DNA of 64,000 bases from NCBI GenBank assembly GCA_050261495.1, contig JBLNDI010000146.1:27087-91086 (forward strand), read 5' to 3'. How positions within the stretch are numbered: the stretch's first letter is position 1; every line of letters begins with the position of its first letter. The stretch is from JBMNKL01 sp050261495 (GTDB lineage Bacteria; Bacillota; Clostridia; Acetivibrionales; DTU013). The translations under genes and the position numbers were made by a program. The notes under the pieces were generated by a model that saw only the letters and a list, made by a program, of their open reading frames with translations, was not told where the DNA came from and did no database searches. Shown one piece after another: positions 7,908 to 16,853 of the stretch.

Positions 7908-9155
7908 TTACTCTACCACGGGCAATGTGGATCCGCCGTGAGGCATAAGGAGCACGCGCGCATCCGGGCCGAGCTCGGAAAACGCCTTATCGATGGCTTG
8001 TTGCATATCATCGAAAGGCTCCATGTATATTTTTTTCGACATATCGAAAGGCATGTCCGAAACGATGAAAACCTTCGCCTTCTTTTCGATCAGGGCTATC
8101 GCAGCGGCCTTGTGACCGCCCAGTTCGAAATTCATGCCAATCCTCTCAAGCAGGTCGTCCGGCGAAGACGATTCATTTATCCATCTTTCAAAAACAGATT
8201 CCCCGTATCCTTCCGTACATGCCGCCAGCAGGATGATTATACCGCCGTCGCGTACGGCATGCTTGGCATTGTCAAGCGCCTTTTGCGCCTGGTACAGGTT
8301 GATGTCCTTCGGAAATCCGCCGGGAGTGGTAATGACAATATCCGCCCTGGAACGTATCCTGACCTTGTAAAGGCTGTCAAGGAACCTGCAGCCTTCCCGG
8401 TGCGCTTCTGCATGGTGTCCAGCCACAGCCTTGATAATCCTCTTGTTTTCGTCCAATACAACGTTCAATATAAAATCTATCGGCAAAAACCTGGTCACTT
8501 CCTCGATATCATTGCGTACCGGGTTGTCGTCCATGGCGCCTGCCCTTGCGTCATCACTTACCATAAAACTGTGGTTTGCCTGGATTGCCGCCCTTGTGGA
8601 AACGCCGGGCATAATTGCCTTGGCGCCGCCACTGTAGCCCGCGAAGTAATGGTATTCTATATTTCCCAAGCAAATAACGCGGTCTGCCGAGGCTACCTCT
8701 TCGAATACTTCCACCGGCGTGCCGGCTGTTGTGGTACCTAATAACCTGCAGCGTTTTGCATCACTGTCGACACACCTGATTTTGCCGTACAACTCTTCTC
8801 CGGCCAGTCGTTTCTTTTCTTCCTCCGTATGCTTGCGGTGGCAGCCAAGCGCAAAAACCAGCGTAATGTTCTCGTATTTTGCGCCTGCTTCAAGCAATTC
8901 ATCCACAACAAGCGGTAATACCGTACTGGTTGGCATTGGCCTGGTAATATCGCTTGTAACTATTGCTATTTTTTCACCGGGCTTTACTATGGAAGACAAC
9001 CTCCCTGTCCCGATCGGGTTTAAAAGAGCGCGCCTTACTTCATCAATCCCGGTCAATTCAACTTTGACTTCATTGCTGACCAGTTCCCCAATAATATTCC
9101 CGTCTTGAATGTCAAACTCCTTAAAACCTTTTCCGTAGCCGTATTTAAAATGCAT
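7908..9155 (-). CDS. larA: LarA-family nickel-pincer racemase (lactate racemase-like)
   Basis: Member of the LarA (former DUF2088) family of racemases/epimerases that use a nickel-pincer nucleotide bound to a lysine. Residues equivalent to the four key residues of characterised LarA are present with matching spacing: H106 (ALGCHRKHT), H169 and K179 (EYHYFAGYSGGAK) and H195 (QANHS). N-terminal FDI and GGFPKDINLYQAQKALDNA are also family features. 415 residues. GGGGAG is six bases before the ATG, which directly follows the TAA of the small membrane protein gene. No larB, larC or larE lies in the window, so cofactor synthesis must be encoded elsewhere. The substrate may be another 2-hydroxyacid. 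Confidence 0.85.
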   Translation of the reverse strand: MHFKYGYGKGFKEFDIQDGNIIGELVSNEVKVELTGIDEVRRALLNPIGTGRLSSIVKPGEKIAIVTSDITRPMPTSTVLPLVVDELLEAGAKYENITLVFALGCHRKHTEEEKKRLAGEELYGKIRCVDSDAKRCRLLGTTTAGTPVEVFEEVASADRVICLGNIEYHYFAGYSGGAKAIMPGVSTRAAIQANHSFMVSDDARAGAMDDNPVRNDIEEVTRFLPIDFILNVVLDENKRIIKAVAGHHAEAHREGCRFLDSLYKVRIRSRADIVITTPGGFPKDINLYQAQKALDNAKHAVRDGGIIILLAACTEGYGESVFERWINESSSPDDLLERIGMNFELGGHKAAAIALIEKKAKVFIVSDMPFDMSKKIYMEPFDDMQQAIDKAFSELGPDARVLLMPHGGSTLPVVE

Positions 9156-9407
9156 TTAGTTCTCCCCCTTCGTATCGCTGCCGGAAGCGTTATCGCCGTC
9201 AACGTCATTGCTACCGCGATAATGCGGGCTTTCATTCCCGTTATCGTCCTGTATATCGATCAGCTTGCCGTTCGTCATTACAAACGCAATAACTATAACA
9301 ATATATACTATCATGCTAAGCTGCCAATAGAACCTGAAGATAATCAGGTTCAACAGAAGCAGGACAAAACCCGCAAGCAATATCCATGCGATTATCCTCT
9401 TTTTCAT
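9156..9407 (-). CDS. Small membrane protein, unknown function
   Basis: I do not recognise this 83-residue protein. Two closely spaced hydrophobic segments (about residues 5-24 and 28-46) form a short hairpin after MKKR, and a polar Asp/Asn/Ser/Gly-rich tail of about 35 residues follows. AGGAGG lies six bases before the ATG, so translation is well supported. It sits 41 bases after rarA and abuts larA with no spacer, making cotranscription and translational coupling with larA likely. Confidence 0.75.
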   Translation of the reverse strand: MKKRIIAWILLAGFVLLLLNLIIFRFYWQLSMIVYIVIVIAFVMTNGKLIDIQDDNGNESPHYRGSNDVDGDNASGSDTKGEN

Positions 9408-9448
9408 TAGATTCCTCCTGGTTTTGCAGCTTTCCGGAAGACGTCCGG

Positions 9449-10753
9449 CTAATTACCGGGGCGCCGGATGTTCCTTGTTTTTTCGAGCCATTCCCTTATC
9501 CTGGCTTCGTAGCCGTTTGAAGTCGGCTCATAATATACCGTGCCTGCCATTTCATCGGGGAAATATTCCTGCTCAACTATATTGCCCGGGTAATCGTGCG
9601 CATATTTATAGCCCTTGCCGTATCCCTGGTCCGCCATTCCCTTGACGGGAGCGTTCCGCAGGTGCATAGGCACGTCTCCGGTATATTTAGTCTCAACATC
9701 CTTCATAGCCTTTTCAAGAGCCTTGTAGCATGAATTGGACTTTGGGCTCGTTGCCACCATCACGGCGGCATGGGCCAATAAAAGCCTGGCTTCCGGCATT
9801 CCTATCATATGAATGCCTTCCGCTGCGGCGACGGCTAACTGGAGAGCCGTAGGGTTTGCCATCCCCACGTCCTCGGAGGCACAGATGATTATGCGCCTTG
9901 CAAGAAATTCAGGATCTTCTCCCGCGTAAAGCGCTCTTGCCAGGTAAAACAGAGCAGCGTCCGGGTTGCTTCCCCTCATTGACTTGATGAATGCGCTTAT
10001 ATTGTCATAATGGGCTTCTCCCGACTTGTCGTAAGTGATGGCCTTACGCTGAACACATTCCTCGATAGTGTTAACGGTTATGTGAATATACCCGTCGCTT
10101 TCAAGATCGGATGTTACGGCTGCAAGCTCGATAGCGTTGAGCGCTATCCTCGCATCCCCGTTTGATACTTCCGCCAGGTAAGCTATTGCCTCATCGTCGC
10201 AAATAATGTCATATCCGCCCAATCCGCGTTCCTTGTCGGTCAGCGCCATTCTTATGATGGTTTCAACGTCGCTTTTGTTCAGAGGATTCAGCATGAAAAC
10301 CGAGGAACGCGAAATTAACGATTTATTTACTTCGAAATACGGGTTTTCCGTTGTGGCTCCTATTAATACGATCGTACCGTTTTCGACATAAGGAAGAAGC
10401 GCATCCTGCTGTGCCTTGTTGAACCGGTGTATTTCATCTATGAACAGGACTGTCCTTCCGCTTGGATTCAGCATCGTGTTCTGCGTATCGGAAACAATTC
10501 TCTTTATATCGGCAACACCGGCAGTAACGGCATTCAATTTTTCAAACCCGGATTTCGTCGTCGAAGCTATAATCCTGGCCAGCGATGTCTTGCCGGTACC
10601 CGGTGGACCGTACAGTATTATCGATGATATCCTGTCTGCCTTTATCATCCTGTACAGCAGTTTCCCCTTGCCGACTATATGCTCTTGCCCGACAAACTCT
10701 TCCAGGCTTCGCGGGCACATCCTGTAAGCCAGCGGCTCTTTACTTCCGGGCAT
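9449..10753 (-). CDS. rarA: Replication-associated recombination protein A (RarA/MgsA)
   Basis: AAA+ ATPase acting at stalled forks and single-strand gaps, related to clamp loaders and eukaryotic WRNIP1. MCPRSLEEFVGQEHI, Walker A YGPPGTGKTSLA, Walker B/DEIHRFNKAQQDALLP and ATTENPYFEV are diagnostic. The C-terminal tetramerisation region has GSNPDAALFYLARAL, ASEDVGMANP and the YPGNIVEQEYFPD end. 434 residues, full length. It starts 25 bases after glyA, preceded by a GA/GG-rich SD. Confidence 0.95.
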   Translation of the reverse strand: MPGSKEPLAYRMCPRSLEEFVGQEHIVGKGKLLYRMIKADRISSIILYGPPGTGKTSLARIIASTTKSGFEKLNAVTAGVADIKRIVSDTQNTMLNPSGRTVLFIDEIHRFNKAQQDALLPYVENGTIVLIGATTENPYFEVNKSLISRSSVFMLNPLNKSDVETIIRMALTDKERGLGGYDIICDDEAIAYLAEVSNGDARIALNAIELAAVTSDLESDGYIHITVNTIEECVQRKAITYDKSGEAHYDNISAFIKSMRGSNPDAALFYLARALYAGEDPEFLARRIIICASEDVGMANPTALQLAVAAAEGIHMIGMPEARLLLAHAAVMVATSPKSNSCYKALEKAMKDVETKYTGDVPMHLRNAPVKGMADQGYGKGYKYAHDYPGNIVEQEYFPDEMAGTVYYEPTSNGYEARIREWLEKTRNIRRPGN

Positions 10754-10778
10754 TGCCCCTCATCCCTTCCGGTTATTC

Positions 10779-12020
10779 CTACCTCTTGTAAAGAGGGTAT
10801 TTTTCACATAGTTTTGCCACCCGGCTGCGTATATAATCTGCGGAATTCTCATAATCAACTATGGCCAGCTTGATTAACGCCGCAATTTCCTTCATGTCAG
10901 CTTCTTTCATGCCTCTCGTTGTGACGGCCGGCGTCCCTATCCTGATGCCGCTCGTTACAAACGGACCGAGCTTGTCATAAGGCACGGCGTTTTTATTTAC
11001 CGTGATACCGACTTCGTCAAGCATTTGCTGCGCCATCTTTCCGGTAACATTGAAATTTGTTAAATCAACCAGCATCAGGTGGTTATCGGTGCCGCCGGAT
11101 ACAAGGTTGAAGCCTTCCTTTATCAGCGCTTCGGCGAGAGCCTTGGAATTCTTCAGGATTTGATGCTGGTATTGCTTGAATTCGTCGCTTAGAACGAGTT
11201 TAAAGCTCACCGCTTTGGCAGCAATGGCATGCATAAGCGGACCGCCCTGCATTCCCGGGAATATAGCCGAATCCACGGCCTTGGCGTGTTTTGCCTTGCA
11301 CAGAATCAATCCGCCCCTTGGCCCCCTCAACGTTTTGTGGGTCGTGGAAGTTACAAAATCCGCGTACGGCACCGGATTGGGATGAAGCCCTGCGGCAACC
11401 AATCCCGCTATGTGCGCCATATCTACCATAAAATAAGCGCCAATCTCCGCGGCAATTTCACTTAACGCCTTGAAATCGATTATTCTCGGGTAAGCGCTTG
11501 CGCCGGCAATAATCATTTTAGGTTTTGTTTCAATTGCCTTGCGGTATACTTCCTCGTAATCAATGCAGCCTGTATCTTCCCTTACCCCGTAAAATTCGGA
11601 CTTGAAATATTTGCCCGAAAGATTCTTCTTCATGCCGTGCGTAAGGTGTCCTCCATGGTCGAGGCTCATGCCGAGTATCGTATCACCCGGTTCAAGCACT
11701 GCGAAATAAACGGCGGAGTTGGCCTGTGAACCTGAATGCGGCTGGACGTTCGCGTGTTCGGCTCCGAATATTTCTTTTGCACGGTCTATGGCCAGTTGCT
11801 CAATAACATCCACGTATTCGCAGCCGCCATAATACCTCTTGCCAGGGTATCCTTCCGCGTACTTGTTTGTCAGTGGAGATCCGAGCGCCTGCAATACCGC
11901 CCCTTCCACGAAGTTTTCCGATGCAATTAATTCAAGCTTGTTTCTCTGCCTGTCGACCTCTTTTTCAATATATTCGGCTACAACAGGATCTACCTTTTTT
12001 ATCTCTTCGACCTGATACAT
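10779..12020 (-). CDS. glyA: Serine hydroxymethyltransferase
   Basis: PLP enzyme interconverting serine and glycine with one-carbon transfer to tetrahydrofolate. Motifs: [44 protein letters not shown] lysine in [13 protein letters not shown] and FPGMQGGP. 413 residues. GGAGG seven bases upstream of ATG. A glycine riboswitch and a hairpin lie in its 5' leader, so expression should respond to glycine. Confidence 0.98.
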   Translation of the reverse strand: MYQVEEIKKVDPVVAEYIEKEVDRQRNKLELIASENFVEGAVLQALGSPLTNKYAEGYPGKRYYGGCEYVDVIEQLAIDRAKEIFGAEHANVQPHSGSQANSAVYFAVLEPGDTILGMSLDHGGHLTHGMKKNLSGKYFKSEFYGVREDTGCIDYEEVYRKAIETKPKMIIAGASAYPRIIDFKALSEIAAEIGAYFMVDMAHIAGLVAAGLHPNPVPYADFVTSTTHKTLRGPRGGLILCKAKHAKAVDSAIFPGMQGGPLMHAIAAKAVSFKLVLSDEFKQYQHQILKNSKALAEALIKEGFNLVSGGTDNHLMLVDLTNFNVTGKMAQQMLDEVGITVNKNAVPYDKLGPFVTSGIRIGTPAVTTRGMKEADMKEIAALIKLAIVDYENSADYIRSRVAKLCEKYPLYKR

Positions 12021-12077
12021 TTTTTTACCTCCGCCCTTTTCTCAAGTTTAAGCACTTTATTTCATTTATTACAATAA

Positions 12078-12103
12078 GAGGCCAAATCATCCGATTTGAC
12101 CTC
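12078..12103 (-). terminator. Hairpin after the glycine aptamer (expression-platform candidate)
   Basis: Minus strand GAGGTCAAATC-GGAT-GATTTGGCCTC: 11 bp including one G-T pair, four-base loop. The following TTATTGTAATAAAT is only partly T-rich, so it may be a weak terminator. It lies between the aptamer and the glyA SD. Confidence 0.55.
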
Positions 12104-12131
12104 TGAAAACACAATATGCCTATGCATAATG

Positions 12132-12229
12132 TTCAACTCTGTTCTTTTGCCTGAGAGATGATTTCCATGAAAAAGGAAATTTGCCCCTTCGGCGCCTTAC
12201 GGTCTCTCCAGAGGCGCGTCCGGCTACAG
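12132..12229 (-). promoter_or_regulatory. Glycine riboswitch aptamer upstream of glyA
   Basis: Read on the minus strand the conserved core appears in order: CCTCTGGAGAGACC, then GCGCCGAAGGGGCAAA, a variable stem with GGAAAT/ATTTCC arms, and CTCTCAGGCAAAAGAACAGAG. This is the glycine aptamer consensus. Only one full aptamer is visible, with about 70 bases of leader upstream. It binds glycine and should switch transcription or translation of glyA and the genes after it. Confidence 0.88.
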
Positions 12230-12307
12230 TCAAGAATTAACTTTTCCATAGCGTTCATCCGCCTTATTAAAATGGTCATACGTTACGTTTATTTAAACGC
12301 TAGAATG

Positions 12308-12336
12308 ATTATAAACATTCCATTTTGGCGTGTCAA
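12308..12336 (-). promoter_or_regulatory. Promoter of the glyA leader
   Basis: Minus strand TTGACA (12336-12331), 17-base spacer, TATAAT (12313-12308): a consensus SigA promoter. It lies just past the stop of the HypE-like gene and gives about 280 bases of leader before glyA. Confidence 0.85.
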
Positions 12337-12350
12337 GTTTTATCAGAATG

Positions 12351-13337
12351 TCAAGGCGCCAGTACTTTGTATAACTCGTCAGGTCCGGGCGGCAGAATCT
12401 CTTCGGCGCCTTCCGGCGACAATATACGCTTGTTTCCGCTATCGTTGAGCATTCCGATAATGGCAGCCTCTATCCCCTCTTTTCTTAAATGATTCACAAG
12501 CCCTTCCCCATCTGTTGCCGCCATCAGCATGCAGCCGCTCGATATCAGCTTATACGGGCTTATATTATAATATTCGCATATCTTCCGCGTCGCCATCTTC
12601 ACCGGTATCTTTTCCATATAAATTTCAACGCCCTTGCCCGACGCTTCGCATAATTCCCAAACCGCGCCAAGGACGCCTCCTTCGGTGGCGTCGTGCATCG
12701 CATTCACGCCAAACTGAACAGCCGACAGGCCATCTCTTACTACGCTTATATCTTCGATAAAACTCTTGGCTTCGTCTATAATATTCTCTCCCAAGGGTAC
12801 TTTCAGGTCCTTTTCTTTTTCCCGTGCAATTATTGATGCGCCCTCAAGTCCGGCATGCTTTGTCATGACCAGGTAATCGCCGGATTTCGCGCCTTTTGGC
12901 GTAATAATCCTATCCCTGCGGCAACGTCCTATCGCCGTGCAGGAAATGACAAATCGTGATACCGCATCGGTAATTTCGGTATGTCCTCCTATGAGGTCGA
13001 CGTTTATGGACGAGGCTTCCCTGATAAGCTGGTCAATAATTGATTCCAGTTCACTTTCGGACGTGCCCGGAGGACAAAGTATTGTTGCCATAAGTCCTAA
13101 CGGCTCAACGCCGAATGATGCGATATCATTGCAATTGATATGTACGGCCAGCCTGCCAATTTCGTAAGCAGTGCCCGTTATTGGATCACTCGACATTATG
13201 CATAAATTTCCTCCGAAATCAACAGCGGAACAGTCAATTCCAATGCCCGGGCGGACAACTACTTCGTCCCGCTTTTTAATAAGTCTGTCAAGAATTATTT
13301 TTTTCAGCAGATCATTTGGTACTTTTCCTGTTACCAT
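12351..13337 (-). CDS. AIR synthase-related (HypE/PurM-like) protein
   Basis: ATP-binding protein of the PurM/HypE/SelD/ThiL superfamily. Visible: GIDCSAVDFGGN and a GTAYEIGRLAVHINCNDIAS segment typical of the N-terminal domain, then LIGGHTEIT, MHDATEGGVLGAVWEL and a C-terminal ISSGCMLMA. It resembles the HypE-like AIR synthase-related proteins of clostridia, but no hydrogenase-maturation genes are adjacent, and the C-terminal PxCG cysteine end of true HypE is absent. The start at 13337 has GGAGG five bases upstream; the longer frame start at 13367 would enclose that SD. It lies in line with the DUF2225 gene upstream (36 bases). Confidence 0.75.
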   Translation of the reverse strand: MVTGKVPNDLLKKIILDRLIKKRDEVVVRPGIGIDCSAVDFGGNLCIMSSDPITGTAYEIGRLAVHINCNDIASFGVEPLGLMATILCPPGTSESELESIIDQLIREASSINVDLIGGHTEITDAVSRFVISCTAIGRCRRDRIITPKGAKSGDYLVMTKHAGLEGASIIAREKEKDLKVPLGENIIDEAKSFIEDISVVRDGLSAVQFGVNAMHDATEGGVLGAVWELCEASGKGVEIYMEKIPVKMATRKICEYYNISPYKLISSGCMLMAATDGEGLVNHLRKEGIEAAIIGMLNDSGNKRILSPEGAEEILPPGPDELYKVLAP

Positions 13338-13373
13338 TACATCCTCCAATACATAGCTGAATCCCATGCAAAA

Positions 13374-14045
13374 CTACAGTTTTTCCTTGACCATCTGGAA
13401 ACGGTCTCGCGCCGCTTCCATCAACGCAGGTTTTTTCCTTGCTTCGGCAGAACTAATCAGCTTGCTGAACCATTTGACGGCATCATCGTAATTGCCGGTC
13501 CTGATGTGAAGCTCGGCAATCATGTACATGCACGTATACTCGTCAAGCTTGTCCACCGGAAAGCGTTCCTTTTCGTATACCTCGGTATAATATCTCAGCG
13601 CATACCTTAAAAACTCATTTTCCTTTTCTTCTTCATCGCCCTTGAACCTGTAGAGCCAGGCTATCCTGATGCAAACTTTCGCCAGTTCGCTAGCCTTGAC
13701 TCCCCTGAGCTGATTATTCAGCAGGACAAGCTTGAAAGCTTCAATAGCCGTATCTATGCTTCTTTCTCCGTCAAAACCCCTCTTTTTCCATTTTGGAGTA
13801 ATCATTTTCTTTATTATATCCGCTTCCCTGGACGATATTTCAAGAAATTTGTCGGCCTGCGCCGCATAACCGCAGTTCCCGCATACCCAGGCGTCATAAT
13901 ACAGCGGATTGATGCCTTCATAATGGACACAAAAATCGGTATCCCTTTCTTTTACCTTGTAAGCGCGGCTCTTTACTTTTGTCACGTTGAATTTTTTCGA
14001 ACATACGGGACAGGTTACCTCTTTATGGTATAGATTTTCGTTCAT
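13374..14045 (-). CDS. DUF2225 family protein
   Basis: Function unknown. The N-terminus has zinc-finger-like cysteine pairs, CPVCSKKF and, about 40 residues on, CGNCGYAA. The rest is alpha-helical with TPR-like character (YRFKGDEEEKENEFLRYALR, IRTGNYDDAVKWFSKLI). Length (223 residues) and layout match DUF2225 proteins of clostridia. A GGGGG-containing SD favours the ATG at 14045 (MNENLYHKE) over 14075. It is 62 bases downstream of the VanW gene. Confidence 0.8.
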   Translation of the reverse strand: MNENLYHKEVTCPVCSKKFNVTKVKSRAYKVKERDTDFCVHYEGINPLYYDAWVCGNCGYAAQADKFLEISSREADIIKKMITPKWKKRGFDGERSIDTAIEAFKLVLLNNQLRGVKASELAKVCIRIAWLYRFKGDEEEKENEFLRYALRYYTEVYEKERFPVDKLDEYTCMYMIAELHIRTGNYDDAVKWFSKLISSAEARKKPALMEAARDRFQMVKEKL

Positions 14046-14107
14046 TTCCAACCCCCTCGATTTTTCAGGCAGCAAGGATTATATTTATACGCTGCCGGTA
14101 TTTCAAA

Positions 14108-15496
14108 TCAATAATTTGCTGCTTCTGCCCGGTACTTTTCGTACAGGTCGCCCGCAACCCGGATTTTCCCCTGGACAGGCTTGTAATAATCCTCGGTAAG
14201 CTTTTCCCTCCATTGAAGCTCCCCGTTTTTGTAAGCTTCCCTGTACAACACTACGCGCAGGCCTTTTACCTCTTTTCGCTCCACTTTTATTTCACCCGGC
14301 TGCAGTGTACTGTCGTAGATTATTTCCGGCGGTTTAGGCTTATAGACGCCTATGATATTGGTTTTCAATTCGTATACTACATCGCCTTCCCTCTTCCTCC
14401 CAAGTATGCTTATGATAAGTTTGTTCCCTTCAACACCGGCATGGAGGCATACCGGGTATTCCAGGTTGTTGACAAACCTGAAATCAATCGAGTTTTCCGT
14501 AATAGTGGCATCCCTTCCAGGGCTTATATAATACAGCGGAATTGAATGGTGTTCCCGCTCTATAACACTCATGCCGGCAAGCAGCACCGTATTGTATAAT
14601 GTTGTTGATACCTGGCAGACACCTCCGCCTGTCCCGGGGACAAGCTCGCTCTTGAATATGATCGGAGCCTCCTTGTACCCGTTTTCCCTGGTCCTGGGTC
14701 CCAATGCCCTGTTCATCGAAAAGGATTCCCCGGGAAGCAAAATCGTTCCGTTAATCCTGCTGCAGGCCAGCTTGATATTATCGGTGCGGTTTGTGTCACT
14801 CTTGTCGAACTTGGTGCTGAACCGGGACAGAACACCGTTAATTTCCTTAATGTCGTCATATACTATATGAGGTTTTTTCTCATCCACGACCAGCTCAATC
14901 TCGCTGAAATCCCTTGCAGCCAACTGTTTTTCCGCTTTTTCAAGGCTTTTTTCAATATTTAGCGATCGCGTCACCCTCTCGCGCTTGAATTTTATTTTTC
15001 CGTCCGAGTATACTATCCCAGCGTTTTCCCCGACGGCATCGCATTCTTTCTTGATTTTTTCAAGTATATCCGCCAGTTTATCCCTGTCAAAGCTCTCCTC
15101 GATCTCTACCGTGTGACCGTTTATCGATAAGAGTATCGAGTTGTACAATTTTTTGAATATATTTCCCTCTCTTCCAATATAGTAGGCCTGCTGCAAGGCA
15201 TTGTCAACCATGTATTCATAACCGATATCCCGGAGCGCCACTTCCCATTTTCGGCTTCCGTAGGAAAGTGTAATACTTTCGGCGCCATGATTCTTTGCAA
15301 TATACTCCAATACAGCCTTTTTTGCCTCGTCCGCAGTCATCCAGGAGACGTCTGTTTTCTCAATCCATATGCCCTTTCTTATCGTGTTTCCGGTAAATAA
15401 ACGCGTCAGTGTGAAAAAAGCTGCCAGGATAACCAATACTATTATCACTGACGTATAAATCATTCTTTTCCGAAATATACCATAAGCACCGGACAT
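14108..15496 (-). CDS. VanW-family cell-wall protein with G5-like end
   Basis: One N-terminal transmembrane segment (about residues 15-35) precedes an extracytoplasmic part. Residues about 60-215 look like the peptidoglycan-binding_4/YoaR-type domain. The VanW core follows (NIKLACSRINGTILLPGESFSMN, GYKEAPII, GGGVCQVSTTLYN, HHSIPLYYISPGRDATI). The last about 60 residues (GEIKVERKEVKGLRVVLYRE, DYYKPVQGKI) look like a G5 domain. The exact role is unknown; the family is tied to cell-wall processes in spore formers. GAAGG is ten bases before the ATG at 15496; the ATG at 15505 is too close to it. Confidence 0.88.
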   Translation of the reverse strand: MSGAYGIFRKRMIYTSVIIVLVILAAFFTLTRLFTGNTIRKGIWIEKTDVSWMTADEAKKAVLEYIAKNHGAESITLSYGSRKWEVALRDIGYEYMVDNALQQAYYIGREGNIFKKLYNSILLSINGHTVEIEESFDRDKLADILEKIKKECDAVGENAGIVYSDGKIKFKRERVTRSLNIEKSLEKAEKQLAARDFSEIELVVDEKKPHIVYDDIKEINGVLSRFSTKFDKSDTNRTDNIKLACSRINGTILLPGESFSMNRALGPRTRENGYKEAPIIFKSELVPGTGGGVCQVSTTLYNTVLLAGMSVIEREHHSIPLYYISPGRDATITENSIDFRFVNNLEYPVCLHAGVEGNKLIISILGRKREGDVVYELKTNIIGVYKPKPPEIIYDSTLQPGEIKVERKEVKGLRVVLYREAYKNGELQWREKLTEDYYKPVQGKIRVAGDLYEKYRAEAANY

Positions 15497-15528
15497 CGAT
15501 AACATACCTTCCCGTAAATGACGTACTT

Positions 15529-15578
15529 TTGCGGCATATCAAGCCGCAAGGCTTAAAATGAGACTTCTCTCCCATTTT
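15529..15578 (-). terminator. Two hairpins between thiI and the VanW gene
   Basis: Minus strand, first AAAATGGGA-GAGAAG-TCTCATTTT (15578-15555, nine pairs, one G-T), then TTGCGGC-TTGATAT-GCCGCAA (15549-15529, seven pairs). Neither has a long T tract. The first may end thiI transcripts; the second lies in the VanW leader. Confidence 0.4.
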
Positions 15579-15620
15579 ATTATTATGTTATCAACTATGC
15601 TTATAGTACATGTGTGGTAA

Positions 15621-16853
15621 TTACACGGAAACGTCCAATATTTCGGTATTATTTAAAGCATTTTCTATCATTGCCTCCAATTTCAATCTGCTTTCATATC
15701 TTTCCACATCCTCGAGCCTGGGCTTTATTTTCGGATGCTTCGCGACAAAAACAGTGCAACAGTCCTCGTAAGGCAAAATAGACGTATTAAACGTGCCTAT
15801 CTTCCTTGCTATTTCAACCACGTCGTTCTTATCCATGCCGATTAACGGCCTGAATACCGGGAGGCTGACAGTTGCGTTTGTTACTGCGAGGCTTTGCACT
15901 GTCTGGCTTGCGACCTGGCCGAGGCTTTCACCGGTTATCAAGGCATGGGCGCCGCTGTTAAGCGCTATCCTTTCTGCAATTTTCATCATTGCCCTTCTCA
16001 TGATTATAGTCAGATGATCTTCCGGGCATTTGTCATTTATTTCGAGTTGTATATCCGTAAAAGGTACAATATGAAGTTTTATGCCCAAACAATACGGGGA
16101 CAATATCCTTGCCAACTCCACGACTTTGTCTCGGGCACGTTCGCTGGTGTACGGATAACTGTGGAAATGCACCGCTCCTATCTTCATGCCTCTTTTTGCC
16201 ATCATCCATCCGGCCACCGGGCTGTCGATTCCGCCAGACAGCAGCAGTATGGCTTTTCCGTTCGTTCCGACAGGCAAGCCTCCTCCTGCAGGAACAATAT
16301 CACAATAAATGTACGCGCTTTCCCTGACTTCCACGTACAGTATAAAATCGGGCTCGTGCACGTCTACCTTTAACCCGTGTATGTTCTCCAGGAGGTATCC
16401 CCCGAGTTCGTCGCAAATCTCAGGTGATTGCATCGGATAACTTTTATTGCCTCTTTTTGCTTCGACCTTGAACCATACCGTGTCCCGGACACCGTTTTTG
16501 TCCATGTGCCTGTCCGGCCGGCTTGCGGCTTTTTCCTTCAGCACTTGCCGCATATGCTCTTTTACAAGCTCAAGCGAATGGCGTTTTATTTCTTCCCAGT
16601 CGGAGGGAATTTTCAATACAACGCTGGCGGATACTATGCCGAAAACCTTGCTCAATTTTAACACGGCTTCGCTGAAATCGTATCCCTCATCCCTAGGCTC
16701 GATAAAAATCCTGGCCTGCGATTTGTTGACCTCGATTTTACCGAGCGGTGCGAGCGCAATCCTGATGTTCTCAATCAATTTATTCTCAAATACCGGCCTG
16801 TTCAGGCCTTTTAACATTATTTCGCCATACCTTACCAAGATAACTTTTTTCAT
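15621..16853 (-). CDS. thiI: tRNA 4-thiouridine synthetase ThiI
   Basis: Transfers sulfur to U8 of tRNA and can serve thiamine thiazole synthesis. N-terminal ferredoxin-like/THUMP part (VILVRYGEIMLKGLNRP, ARIFIEP), then PP-loop LSGGIDSPVAGWMMAKRG and the CCTVFVAKHPKIKP segment. At about 410 residues it lacks the C-terminal rhodanese domain of E. coli ThiI, as in Bacillus ThiI, where a dedicated NifS-type desulfurase supplies sulfur. It begins at ATG 16853 (GGAGG five bases away), overlapping the upstream desulfurase stop as ATGA, so the two are translationally coupled. Confidence 0.96.
   Translation of the reverse strand: MKKVILVRYGEIMLKGLNRPVFENKLIENIRIALAPLGKIEVNKSQARIFIEPRDEGYDFSEAVLKLSKVFGIVSASVVLKIPSDWEEIKRHSLELVKEHMRQVLKEKAASRPDRHMDKNGVRDTVWFKVEAKRGNKSYPMQSPEICDELGGYLLENIHGLKVDVHEPDFILYVEVRESAYIYCDIVPAGGGLPVGTNGKAILLLSGGIDSPVAGWMMAKRGMKIGAVHFHSYPYTSERARDKVVELARILSPYCLGIKLHIVPFTDIQLEINDKCPEDHLTIIMRRAMMKIAERIALNSGAHALITGESLGQVASQTVQSLAVTNATVSLPVFRPLIGMDKNDVVEIARKIGTFNTSILPYEDCCTVFVAKHPKIKPRLEDVERYESRLKLEAMIENALNNTEILDVSV

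Noticed and set aside
7881..8741. 286-residue open frame opposite larA
   Set aside because: Antisense shadow of a strongly conserved gene; no SD, and composition follows larA codon structure.
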